Part shown: positions 1-6,418 of the stretch, piece after piece
Layout: each line of letters opens with the position of its first letter
Numbering within the stretch: the first letter of the stretch is position 1
Assembly (NCBI GenBank): GCA_022563775.1
Contig: JADFMS010000067.1
Coordinates: 1 to 6,988 of the forward strand
From: Fidelibacterota bacterium
GTDB lineage: Bacteria > Marinisomatota > SORT01
DNA length: 6,988 nt
Reading direction: 5' to 3'
The notes under the pieces: generated by a model
The model's input: the letters and a program-made list of their open reading frames with translations, nothing else
The model's database searches: none
Told to the model about the DNA's origin: nothing
Made by a program: the position numbers and the translations under genes

Positions 1-1050
1 TACCTTGAAATCGACCTTCCGTTCGGATCCGGCATTGGCGGTATAGTTGCTGAAACAGGCAAAAGTCTTCTTATAGATGACGCTCAAAACGACCCTCGCT
101 TCTATAAAGGTGTGGATGAAATTTCCGGTTACACCACACAGACTATCGTTTGTGCGCCCATGTATAATAAGGAACACAAACTCATCGGCGTATTTCAAGC
201 GCTAAACAGCAAGAACGGCAAATTTTCAGAAAACGATAGACGTTTTTTGGAAGACCTCTCAATCCAGGCGGCTTTAGCCATAGAAAACGCGTTCCTTTAT
301 GCGGAAGCAAAGGAAAAGAAAAAACTTGAAGAGGATCTTGATCTCGCCCGGGATATTCAGAAGAAACTCCTCCCTCTTTCTGCCCCTGCGATAAACGGTT
401 ATGATATCGCCGGGATTAACATTCCCGCCCAGGCAGTAGGCGGTGACTATTTCGACTTCGTAAATATCGATAAAAAAACCCTTATCTTCGCGTTGGGCGA
501 CGTCTCAGGAAAAGGAATTTCAGCAGCGCTTCTTATGGCAAGCTTACAGGCAAGCTTTAGAGCTCAGTCTGCCGGCAATGTAGAAATTTCCGAAATGACT
601 TTCGTTTTGAATAACCATATATGTAACTCCACGACTTCTTCGAAGTATATCACTTTCTTTTCCGGAATCCTCGATATAGACAAAGGCGCGGTTCGATACT
701 GTAACGCGGGGCATAACCCGCCGCTGATAATTAGAAAGCAGGGAGATGTGGAGAAGCTGAATACCGGCGGCATCCCGCTTGGATTCGTACCCAATTTTCA
801 ATATAGTGAAGAAATAGTTGATCTCAACGTGGGTGATCTTCTTGTCGTGTACTCCGACGGAGTAACAGAAACTTTTGACGATAAACAGAACGAGTTTGCT
901 GAAAAAAATCTTACCGAGATTCTCTTGAATAATCTCGAACATGAGAGTAAGGAAATTATTGAGAATATACTCGATTCTTTAAAAGAGTTTTCAGGTGATG
1001 AGAATTTCGATGATGACGTTACTCTTCTTATCGTAAAACGCACTACCTGA
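1..1050 (+). CDS. GAF-PP2C (SpoIIE/RsbU-type) serine phosphatase, 5'-truncated
   Basis: The frame is open from the first base, so the true start lies upstream; the visible 349 residues are the C-terminal part. Residues 1-98 look like most of a GAF sensor domain, ending in a typical ENAFLYAEA exit helix. Residues 100-125 form a charged linker helix ending in ARDIQKKLLP, the usual connector in RsbU-like proteins. Residues 130-349 are a PP2C/SpoIIE domain with the expected metal-binding acidic motifs: GGDYFDF (D149), LGDVSGKG (D167), YSDGVTE (D286) and DDDVTLL (D338/D339), plus NAGHNPP at 235-241. All catalytic acids are present, so it should be an active Mn/Mg-dependent phosphatase. Family members dephosphorylate serine on STAS-type anti-sigma antagonists in the cytoplasm, under control of the GAF ligand. 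No such substrate is in the window. The next gene starts 107 bases downstream with no terminator between, so cotranscription is possible. The internal GTG at 112 is not the start, because it would cut the GAF domain. Confidence 0.93.
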   Translation, partial: YLEIDLPFGSGIGGIVAETGKSLLIDDAQNDPRFYKGVDEISGYTTQTIVCAPMYNKEHKLIGVFQALNSKNGKFSENDRRFLEDLSIQAALAIENAFLYAEAKEKKKLEEDLDLARDIQKKLLPLSAPAINGYDIAGINIPAQAVGGDYFDFVNIDKKTLIFALGDVSGKGISAALLMASLQASFRAQSAGNVEISEMTFVLNNHICNSTTSSKYITFFSGILDIDKGAVRYCNAGHNPPLIIRKQGDVEKLNTGGIPLGFVPNFQYSEEIVDLNVGDLLVVYSDGVTETFDDKQNEFAEKNLTEILLNNLEHESKEIIENILDSLKEFSGDENFDDDVTLLIVKRTT

Positions 1051-1092
1051 CCTCATACAAAGCAAAACAACCAATAAACCGATATCTTGCTG

Positions 1093-1121
1093 TTGCATTT
1101 GAACCACATAACAATTATACT
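1093..1121 (+). promoter_or_regulatory. Possible sigma70-type promoter before the sigma54 activator gene
   Basis: TTGCAT (1093-1098) and TATACT (1116-1121) are separated by 17 bases and lie 36 bases before the ATG at 1158. The -10 box matches the consensus at 5 of 6 bases, the -35 at only 3 of 6. The gap has no hairpin terminator, so readthrough from the phosphatase gene is the alternative. This is a weak call from base matching alone. Confidence 0.3.
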
Positions 1122-1157
1122 TATCAACCAGACAGAATAAAAACCGGATAATAAAAA

Positions 1158-2537
1158 ATGGCTTCGATATTTGTAGTCGACGACGACAGCGTCATACGTG
1201 CGAATCTTCAGGAATTCCTTCAGATGGAAGGACATGAGGTTGAAACCTTCTCGAGCGGTGAGGATGCTCTTTCCCGGATAAGCAACGAAGTTCCCGACCT
1301 AATGCTGATCGATCTCCGGTTGCCGGGTATCGACGGGCTTAATCTACTTGAAAAAGTTAAAAACGAGTCACAATCCATACAGGTAGTGATTATTACAGGT
1401 CATGCCGATATTTCCTCAGCCGTCAAAGCTATAAAACTCGGAGCTCGTGACTATATAAAAAAACCATTTGACATGGAAGAAATTTCTATCATTGTGCATA
1501 AGGCGGAATCCGCCGGAAAAATGGATGAACATCTGGCTTATCTGCATAAAGAGGAACAGACAAGACTTGGCTTTGGAGAGATTATCGGTACCAGCGAGGC
1601 GATAAAAAACGTTTTCAGATTTGTCCGTCAGGTTGCGGACTCCCCTAAAACGACCGTCCTCATACGGGGAGAAACGGGAACCGGAAAGGAACTCGTAGCG
1701 CGGGCTATCCATAACAACAGTGATCGCTCTAAGAATCCCTTTATAGAAGTAAACTGCTCCGCTTTTCAGGAAACATTGTTGGAGGCGGAACTCTTCGGAC
1801 ATGAGGCAGGGGCATATACCGACGCTAAGGAACGGAAAAAGGGGCTTGTAGAATTATCTCACGAGGGATCGTTCTTCCTCGATGAAATCGGAGATATGAA
1901 TTTAGGCTTACAGTCTAAAGTTCTCAAAGTAATAGAGGAACAGGTATTTCGAAGAGTGGGGGGAACCAAACAAATATCTGTCGACACTCGCATCATAAGC
2001 GCAACATCCCGTGACCTTGAAAAGTTGGTCTCTGAAGATAGATTCCGCCAGGATCTGTATTACAGACTTAATGTTGCAATGGTCGAGCTCCCTCCTCTTC
2101 GAGATAGAGATGAGGATATTATTCTGCTCGCAGAACATTTCGTCGGCGTTTACAATGCCGAGTTCAAAAGAAATATCCGGGGGCTGCTGCCTGAAGTGAA
2201 AAGTCTGATGATGAGATATTCCTGGCCCGGAAACGTCAGAGAGCTCAAGAATGTTATCGAAAGAGCGGTTTTATTTGAAAAAGGAGAGTATATCTCGACT
2301 GAAAGCATTAGAATAATATATGCGGCGGTAAATCCCGAAGCAGCCAAAACCGTTACACAGCCCACGGCTCAGCAAACCGAGATATCCGATGAAGGAATAT
2401 CGCTTGACGAGATTGAAAAATCCTTTATACAAAAAGCCCTTGAATCTGCAAAAGGAAATCAGACTCGAGCAGCGCAAATGCTGGGTATTTCACGGGAAAA
2501 AATAAAATACCGGATGAAAAAACATAACCTGAAGTAA
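1158..2537 (+). CDS. NtrC-family sigma54-dependent response regulator (REC-AAA+-Fis HTH)
   Basis: This is a complete 459-residue bacterial enhancer-binding protein, normal in length. Receiver, residues 3-118: acidic pocket at D8-D10, phospho-acceptor D52 in LMLIDLRLPG, T80 and K102 in KKPF, so it looks phosphorylatable. AAA+ sigma54-interaction domain, about 140-370: Walker A GETGTGKE at 171-178, Walker B GSFFLDE at 237-243, arginine-finger region DRFRQDLYYRLN at 294-305, and sensor II WPGNVREL at 356-363. The sigma54-contacting L1 loop reads GAYTDA (218-223) instead of GAFTGA; the D form occurs in the family, so activity is still expected. A low-complexity linker (390-412) leads to a Fis-type HTH at about 420-457 (NQTRAAQMLGISREKIKYRM). 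It should bind upstream enhancer sites and remodel the sigma54-RNA polymerase closed complex using ATP. The ATG at 1158 gives a full receiver, but no strong Shine-Dalgarno precedes it. A palindrome and a sigma54-like promoter lie just downstream, before the lipoprotein gene. No cognate kinase is adjacent upstream. The specific orthologue cannot be named. Confidence 0.96.
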   Translation: MASIFVVDDDSVIRANLQEFLQMEGHEVETFSSGEDALSRISNEVPDLMLIDLRLPGIDGLNLLEKVKNESQSIQVVIITGHADISSAVKAIKLGARDYIKKPFDMEEISIIVHKAESAGKMDEHLAYLHKEEQTRLGFGEIIGTSEAIKNVFRFVRQVADSPKTTVLIRGETGTGKELVARAIHNNSDRSKNPFIEVNCSAFQETLLEAELFGHEAGAYTDAKERKKGLVELSHEGSFFLDEIGDMNLGLQSKVLKVIEEQVFRRVGGTKQISVDTRIISATSRDLEKLVSEDRFRQDLYYRLNVAMVELPPLRDRDEDIILLAEHFVGVYNAEFKRNIRGLLPEVKSLMMRYSWPGNVRELKNVIERAVLFEKGEYISTESIRIIYAAVNPEAAKTVTQPTAQQTEISDEGISLDEIEKSFIQKALESAKGNQTRAAQMLGISREKIKYRMKKHNLK

Positions 2538-2551
2538 GTATCAGGGCTATA

Positions 2552-2563
2552 TCAACCGGTTGA
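2552..2563. promoter_or_regulatory. Perfect palindrome, candidate enhancer/operator site
   Basis: TCAACCGGTTGA is an exact 12-base palindrome starting 14 bases after the activator's stop codon. It has no loop and no T run, so it is not a terminator. It is centred about 205 bases upstream of the predicted start from the sigma54-like promoter, at the far end of the range used by enhancer-binding proteins. The half-site TATCAACC also occurs at 1122-1129, in front of the activator gene. Assigning it to the neighbouring activator is inference. Confidence 0.35.
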
Positions 2564-2736
2564 AATAAACCTAATATAATTCATTTAAACCTAATTTTGC
2601 GTAAGACATCTGCGCTTATCTCTCTGATTTAATTTAAATAAAATCTTATTTTTTTAGTGCTTTTGGCTTAAAATAAAGCTATATTACGTGTGGGGACCCA
2701 TCTTTAGATAGTTATTACTTTAGAAAATGTGATATC

Positions 2737-2752
2737 TGGCACATGTTGTGCC
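2737..2752 (+). promoter_or_regulatory. Sigma54-like (-24/-12) promoter for the lipoprotein gene
   Basis: The sequence is TGGCACATGTTGTGCC. It has a perfect TGGCAC -24 box and the invariant GG and GC dinucleotides at the correct 10-base spacing, with a pyrimidine before the TGG. The -12 box is imperfect (GTGCC where TTGCA/T is usual). Transcription would start about 2763. The gene immediately upstream encodes a sigma54 activator, which raises the likelihood. The caution is that bases 2738-2752 also form a 6-bp inverted repeat with a 3-base centre (GGCACA/TGTGCC), so the element could instead be an operator. Confidence 0.55.
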
Positions 2753-2830
2753 TTTGATGTTCATACATTTGTTTGCGCCGTATTTCTAATTTAAGGTTTA
2801 AAGAGGATGTTGGACTAACACTAAACAAAT

Positions 2831-2838
2831 AGGGTGAT
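2831..2838 (+). promoter_or_regulatory. Ribosome binding site of the lipoprotein gene
   Basis: AGGGTGAT ends three bases before the ATG at 2842. GGTGAT is an exact complement of part of the usual anti-Shine-Dalgarno region. It is the best ribosome binding site in the window apart from GAGG before the TPR gene, and it fixes the start that keeps the signal peptide complete. Confidence 0.65.
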
Positions 2839-2841
2839 ACC

Positions 2842-3444
2842 ATGAAAAGGAAGAAACTGATTCCTATAATCAGTCTTATGGTTATAGGAGCGTTATTCCT
2901 CCTGGGTTGCAGTGGCGAAATGCTCACAGCGCCTGGAGAGGAACACAGTAACCAGATTGCAGTTGCTGAACAACAGGGCGTACCATTTGACCAGTTAAAT
3001 CTGGTCTCCTGGAAACCTGAATTAGTAAGTCAACTTCAGGTGCTGAACAAAAAAGCTCAAAGACCTTATGAGCGAAAAAAGATTCGAGCAAACCGTGGCG
3101 GCACTGTAGGAGGTGGCAAAACGTATGGGAATAAAGTTGACATACCGCGTAGAGCTTTAAGCGAGGATACTTGGATATCGGTCGAAGTTCTGTGCGTTGA
3201 CTCTAAGGGAGAGTGCATCCCGGTAGTAGAATTCTTACCGAATATGAACTTTCTGCTTAACGTCACGTTGACACTCTCTTACGACGTACTTGAATTCTCC
3301 GGCGATCCGAATTTACTCAAAGTATATTGGTATGACGAATCAACCGGACTTTGGGTGGAGGTACAGGATCCGGTCCTAAACGAAAAAGACATGACCGTAT
3401 CAGTTCAAGTAGATCATTTCACTCGATATGGATGGGGACTTTGA
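2842..3444 (+). CDS. Small lipoprotein with ZU5-like beta domain
   Basis: 200 residues. The N-terminus is a lipoprotein signal peptide: basic MKRKK, a hydrophobic stretch (6-21), then lipobox LLGC with the lipidated Cys at 23. Ser at +2 suggests sorting to the outer membrane under the Gram-negative rule. Residues 24-80 are a polar, probably flexible stalk. Residues 84-200 resemble a ZU5-like beta sandwich: glycine-rich GGTVGGGKTYGN, IPRRALSEDTWISVEV, a middle FLPNMNFLLNVTLTLSY, then VYWYDESTGLWVEV and a terminal VDHFTRYGW. Cys118 and Cys125 are the only cysteines of the mature domain and could form a disulfide. The start is supported by AGGGTGAT at 2831-2838, a good match to the 16S tail and close to the ATG. 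A sigma54-like promoter lies about 90 bases upstream, and the TPR gene follows after 72 bases. The ZU5 assignment rests on pattern memory; the molecular role is unknown. Surface adhesion or envelope sensing are possibilities only. Confidence 0.85.
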   Translation: MKRKKLIPIISLMVIGALFLLGCSGEMLTAPGEEHSNQIAVAEQQGVPFDQLNLVSWKPELVSQLQVLNKKAQRPYERKKIRANRGGTVGGGKTYGNKVDIPRRALSEDTWISVEVLCVDSKGECIPVVEFLPNMNFLLNVTLTLSYDVLEFSGDPNLLKVYWYDESTGLWVEVQDPVLNEKDMTVSVQVDHFTRYGWGL

Positions 3445-3465
3445 ATTTTTGTGTGGAATGTGGAT

Positions 3466-3486
3466 TAATACAATCAAATTGTATTA
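3466..3486. repeat. AT-rich 9-bp inverted repeat between lipoprotein and TPR genes
   Basis: TAATACAAT (3466-3474) and ATTGTATTA (3478-3486) are perfect complements separated by CAA. The dyad lies 22 bases after the lipoprotein stop and 30 bases before the TPR start. With only two G:C pairs and no T run it is a poor terminator. An operator-like role, or a weak RNA hairpin that tunes expression between the two genes, fits better. Its function is not established by the sequence. Confidence 0.45.
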
Positions 3487-3516
3487 TCATTAAAATCATA
3501 ACTATTGAGGACTGAT

Positions 3517-4785
3517 ATGGACAATAAAATTGGAAAAACCCTTCAGGTTTTCCTTGAGGAAGTCTCTACGTTGGCGAATAAGTATTGTGGAAGATCTTTT
3601 GCCAACAAGATGAGATCGCTCAGGACCAAAAGGGAAAGACTGCTGAAGAACAACTGGCGAAAGCTGCCGCCTGAAGCCTTGATTTCCGCGGAGAAACAAG
3701 AGATCTTCAGAGTGATAGATTTCGATACGATTGTTCTTAACGCTGTTGAATACTTGACGGAAGAAGAATATGTCGAGTTCTTATTCGAAGTGGCGGAGAT
3801 TTCCATCGGTTTTAGCGAAATGGAGAAGGCACAACGGCTTCTGCATATTGTTGTAACTAAACTGAAGAAATTTGCGACAGAGCTTCTTCTGGCTAAGTCA
3901 CATCAGCGACTTGGCGATATCTCTTTTTATAGGAACAACTGGGTAACTACACTCAGGCATTATAAAAAGAGTCTCGACCTATTCACCGAATCGGGTGATA
4001 AAAACGGAATGGCAAATGTAAAGAGCTCTATGGGTTCAACCCTGGTTAATCAAGGTGAAATAGTCAGGGGTGAGAAGCTTTTGCGTGAGGCAAAGAGTAT
4101 AGCCGGTAGAGCCAAAGCAGACGATTTGTTGACTGCGATCAAAGCTAAAATCAATTATAATCTCGGGAATGTTTACAGCATGCAAGGGATTTGGGATAAG
4201 GCAATGAATTGTTATAAAGAATCCTTATCATTGATAGGTAGAAAACGAAACGATGCTGACAGAGCTTACCTGTACCTTAATATGGCGATCATATTTAAGG
4301 CCCGCGGTGAGTATGAGAAGGCTCTGGAACAGTTCCAGAAAAGCATTAAGTTCTCCATTAGTGCGAAAGACCCTTATAAGAAAGGATTGTCTTATCTTGG
4401 AGAGGCTGAGCTTTACTGCAAAACAGGCGATTGGGCTGCCAGTACTGCATTGGCGACAACCGCTTTCAGAATATTCTCGGAGCTGGGAGACCGTCTCAGC
4501 GTTGCCGAAGTTTATAAGGTATTCGGCATAATAAATCGCGAGAATAGGAGATACGACACCGCACTTTCGTATCTCAAGAACAGCAAACGGATAAACGAAG
4601 AATACGATAATCCGCTGAACCTCGGTGAAACGATGGTTGAAATTGCCAAGCTTTACGGAGTGAAAGGCGGAGAAACCGATAAGGCAAGGGAAAGCGCAGA
4701 ATCCGCTATCGCGTGTTTCAAAAAGATCAACGCGGATGTGAAAGTGACTGAAGCAAAGGAGATGTTAGCAGCCTATACTGCTTAA
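3517..4785 (+). CDS. Soluble TPR-repeat protein
   Basis: 422 residues, without signal peptide or membrane segment, so probably cytoplasmic. The ATG at 3517 is preferred because GAGG (3507-3510) sits six bases before it; an in-frame TTG at 3505 overlaps that site. Residues 1-80 are a basic helical region with no recognised domain. From about residue 85 to 405 there are roughly eight TPR-type helix pairs, at about 85-118, 124-157, 165-198, 208-241, 250-283, 290-323, 330-363 and 370-405. The clearest are NYNLGNVYSMQGIWDKAMNC and NMAIIFKARGEYEKALEQFQ. The extended repeat spacing (about 40 residues) resembles the TPR solenoids of MalT/AfsR-like and Rap-like proteins. There is no catalytic or DNA-binding domain, so a protein-protein adaptor is the best general description. 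The gene follows the lipoprotein gene on the same strand and ends in a strong stem-loop, so the two may share a transcript. Its partner is unknown. Confidence 0.88.
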   Translation: MDNKIGKTLQVFLEEVSTLANKYCGRSFANKMRSLRTKRERLLKNNWRKLPPEALISAEKQEIFRVIDFDTIVLNAVEYLTEEEYVEFLFEVAEISIGFSEMEKAQRLLHIVVTKLKKFATELLLAKSHQRLGDISFYRNNWVTTLRHYKKSLDLFTESGDKNGMANVKSSMGSTLVNQGEIVRGEKLLREAKSIAGRAKADDLLTAIKAKINYNLGNVYSMQGIWDKAMNCYKESLSLIGRKRNDADRAYLYLNMAIIFKARGEYEKALEQFQKSIKFSISAKDPYKKGLSYLGEAELYCKTGDWAASTALATTAFRIFSELGDRLSVAEVYKVFGIINRENRRYDTALSYLKNSKRINEEYDNPLNLGETMVEIAKLYGVKGGETDKARESAESAIACFKKINADVKVTEAKEMLAAYTA

Positions 4786-4834
4786 CGTGGTTGTAAAGGG
4801 GCTTCATTTACTTATTTGTAGCGCTTAAAAATAT

Positions 4835-4880
4835 CTTTCGGGCTGAAGAACCGGAATAATCTTCAGCCCGAAAGTTTATC
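4835..4880 (+). terminator. Stem-loop terminator after the TPR gene
   Basis: CTTTCGGGCTGAAGA (4835-4849) pairs perfectly with TCTTCAGCCCGAAAG (4860-4874), a 15-bp stem with a 10-base loop, 49 bases after the TPR stop. On the plus strand it is followed only by TTTATCT, a short T tract. On the other strand the A-rich run at 4827-4834 would give a better one (ATATTTTT). It most likely ends the lipoprotein-TPR unit and insulates the kinase gene, possibly in both directions. Confidence 0.75.
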
Positions 4881-4933
4881 TAACAGAAAATATTGAGCTG
4901 AATTTATCGCTCGTTGGAGTTACTTTAGGGGAC

Positions 4934-6418
4934 ATGGGAGTGGAGGAATACCTAAAGACTATTTTCGATAATATCACAGAGTTTATTGCTTTGTGTGATA
5001 AGGATTTTAATATCATATATTCGAATAAACCTGCGGATATTGTTCTGGGACAGGGTAAAAGTTTAGTCGGCTCACACTGCTACAGCAGTTTTCGCGGCAA
5101 GGACGAAAAGTGTGCTGACTGCCCGCTCTTGCCTTCGCTCGAAAGCGATACGATAATCCCTATCGAAAGTTTTGATGACAGGTTCGAAGAATACTTTGAG
5201 GAGAGAGCGTATCCCATCGTAAATGAAAACGGCGATCTCGATGGATTTGTCCTTATGAGCAAAAATTTAACGAAGTCGAGAGAAATAGAAGAGAAGTACG
5301 CTCAGGCAAAAAAATTGGCAGCGTTGGGACAAATTAGTTCAGGAGTAGCACATGACTTTAACAACGTCCTTACGGGAGTGCTGGGCAGGGTTCAATTGAT
5401 TAAAAGGCAGACAGAGGATGCCGGAATTCTTAAAAATCTCGATATGATCGAAACCGCCGCACACGACGGCGCCGCCACCGTCAAAAGGATGCAGGACTTT
5501 GCCCGCTTACGGACTGATGAGCAGTTCGTTTCCATAGACATAAAAGAGATAATCGAAGAAGTCTTGGCTCTGACGAGACCGAAATGGAGAGAGAACGCAG
5601 AAATGCAGGGTGTCATCATCGAACCTGTAGTCGAAATGGATTATGGATTGCACGCACTCGGAGACCCTTCGGACCTTAAAGGCGCCTTTACGAATTTGAT
5701 CTTCAATGCCGTGGACGCAATGCCTGAAGGAGGCGTACTCACCATCAGTGCTCACGAGGATGGGGATAAAATCGTAATTACTTTTAAGGACACCGGTATC
5801 GGTATGACGGATGATACCATAGAAAGAATTTATGACCCGTTCTTTTCAACCAAAGGGGTCAAGGGAACCGGTCTCGGCATGAGCGAAGTGTACGGCGTTA
5901 TCAAACGGCACAAAGGAGACCTGGAAACAACGAGTAAAATAGGTAAAGGCACTACCATTGCAATCACATTACGCGCTGCGGTGGGAACAGAGAAAGGAGA
6001 CGAAATAGATAAATACGAGCATGAAGAGGAAAGCAGAATACTTATCATAGATGATGAAGAATATATTCTTGATATGCTGAAGGAGCTGCTTGAGGATCAA
6101 GGTCATGTTGTAACAACCAGCTCTTCAACGGTAAACGGGCTTGAACTCTTTAATAAATCAAACTTTGACGTTGTCATAACAGACCTCGGTATGCCCGAGA
6201 TGAGCGGTTGGGAGGTAGCCGAACGAATTAAAAAAATGAACAGCGCTGTCTCCGTAGTTCTCCTGACAGGGTGGGCATTGAACTTAGATGCGGAAAAAAT
6301 TCGGGAAAACGGAGTTGACTTCACACTCCAAAAACCGTTTTCCGAAGATGATCTATACAAATTGATCACGGACGCCAAGAAGCTGAAAATTGAAAGGTCC
6401 TCAGAAACCTCTCTCTGA
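4934..6418 (+). CDS. PAS-histidine kinase-receiver hybrid sensor kinase
   Basis: 494 residues with no transmembrane segment, so a cytoplasmic sensor. PAS domain, about 5-115, containing HCY...KCADCP with cysteines at 49, 60 and 63. A coiled linker (115-130) leads to the HisKA dimerisation domain with phospho-acceptor H140 in GVAHDFNNVLTG. The HATPase domain (about 200-348) has N box NLIFNAVDAMP (254-264), G1 DTGIG (286-290), F box DPFFSTK (301-307) and G2 GTGLGM (311-316). All motifs are intact. The C-terminal receiver (368-485) has D373/D374, phospho-acceptor D417 in VVITDLGMP, T445 and K467, so it can accept phosphate. The chain ends soon after, with no Hpt domain. Output may be intramolecular feedback, phosphorelay, or phosphorylation of the NtrC-type regulator upstream; the last is inference. 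AGGGGA at 4927-4932 sits only one base before the ATG at 4934. The in-frame GTG at 4940 is therefore an equally plausible start and would shorten the protein by two residues. The stem-loop upstream suggests its own promoter, which I could not identify. Confidence 0.94.
   Translation: MGVEEYLKTIFDNITEFIALCDKDFNIIYSNKPADIVLGQGKSLVGSHCYSSFRGKDEKCADCPLLPSLESDTIIPIESFDDRFEEYFEERAYPIVNENGDLDGFVLMSKNLTKSREIEEKYAQAKKLAALGQISSGVAHDFNNVLTGVLGRVQLIKRQTEDAGILKNLDMIETAAHDGAATVKRMQDFARLRTDEQFVSIDIKEIIEEVLALTRPKWRENAEMQGVIIEPVVEMDYGLHALGDPSDLKGAFTNLIFNAVDAMPEGGVLTISAHEDGDKIVITFKDTGIGMTDDTIERIYDPFFSTKGVKGTGLGMSEVYGVIKRHKGDLETTSKIGKGTTIAITLRAAVGTEKGDEIDKYEHEEESRILIIDDEEYILDMLKELLEDQGHVVTTSSSTVNGLELFNKSNFDVVITDLGMPEMSGWEVAERIKKMNSAVSVVLLTGWALNLDAEKIRENGVDFTLQKPFSEDDLYKLITDAKKLKIERSSETSL

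Larger units (their letters stand above)
2538..2841. other. 304-base non-coding leader between activator and lipoprotein genes
   Basis: I see no credible coding frame on either strand here. The stretch is AT-rich, with a 12-base palindrome at its left end, an AT-only 6-bp stem followed by a T run around 2636-2655, a sigma54-like promoter at 2737-2752, and a Shine-Dalgarno at its right end. If the promoter call is right, the transcript starts near 2763 and has a leader of about 79 bases. No recognisable riboswitch or small RNA was seen in that leader. Confidence 0.6.

Noticed and set aside
112..114. GTG at 112 as the start of the phosphatase
   Set aside because: The frame upstream, back to base 1, continues a GAF-like sequence (GSGIGGIVAETG), so the gene begins before the window.
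2636..2655. AAATAA/TTATTT stem followed by a T run, possible terminator of the activator gene
   Set aside because: The 6-bp stem is made only of A:T pairs and would be too unstable; the region is simply AT-rich.
3505..3516. TTG at 3505 as the start of the TPR protein
   Set aside because: It would overlap the GAGG ribosome binding site that serves the ATG at 3517, and adds only four residues with no conserved feature.
4787..4802. GG-N10-GC spacing that could be a second sigma54 promoter before the kinase
   Set aside because: Only the two dinucleotides match; CAC and TT of the consensus are absent, and it lies upstream of the terminator hairpin.
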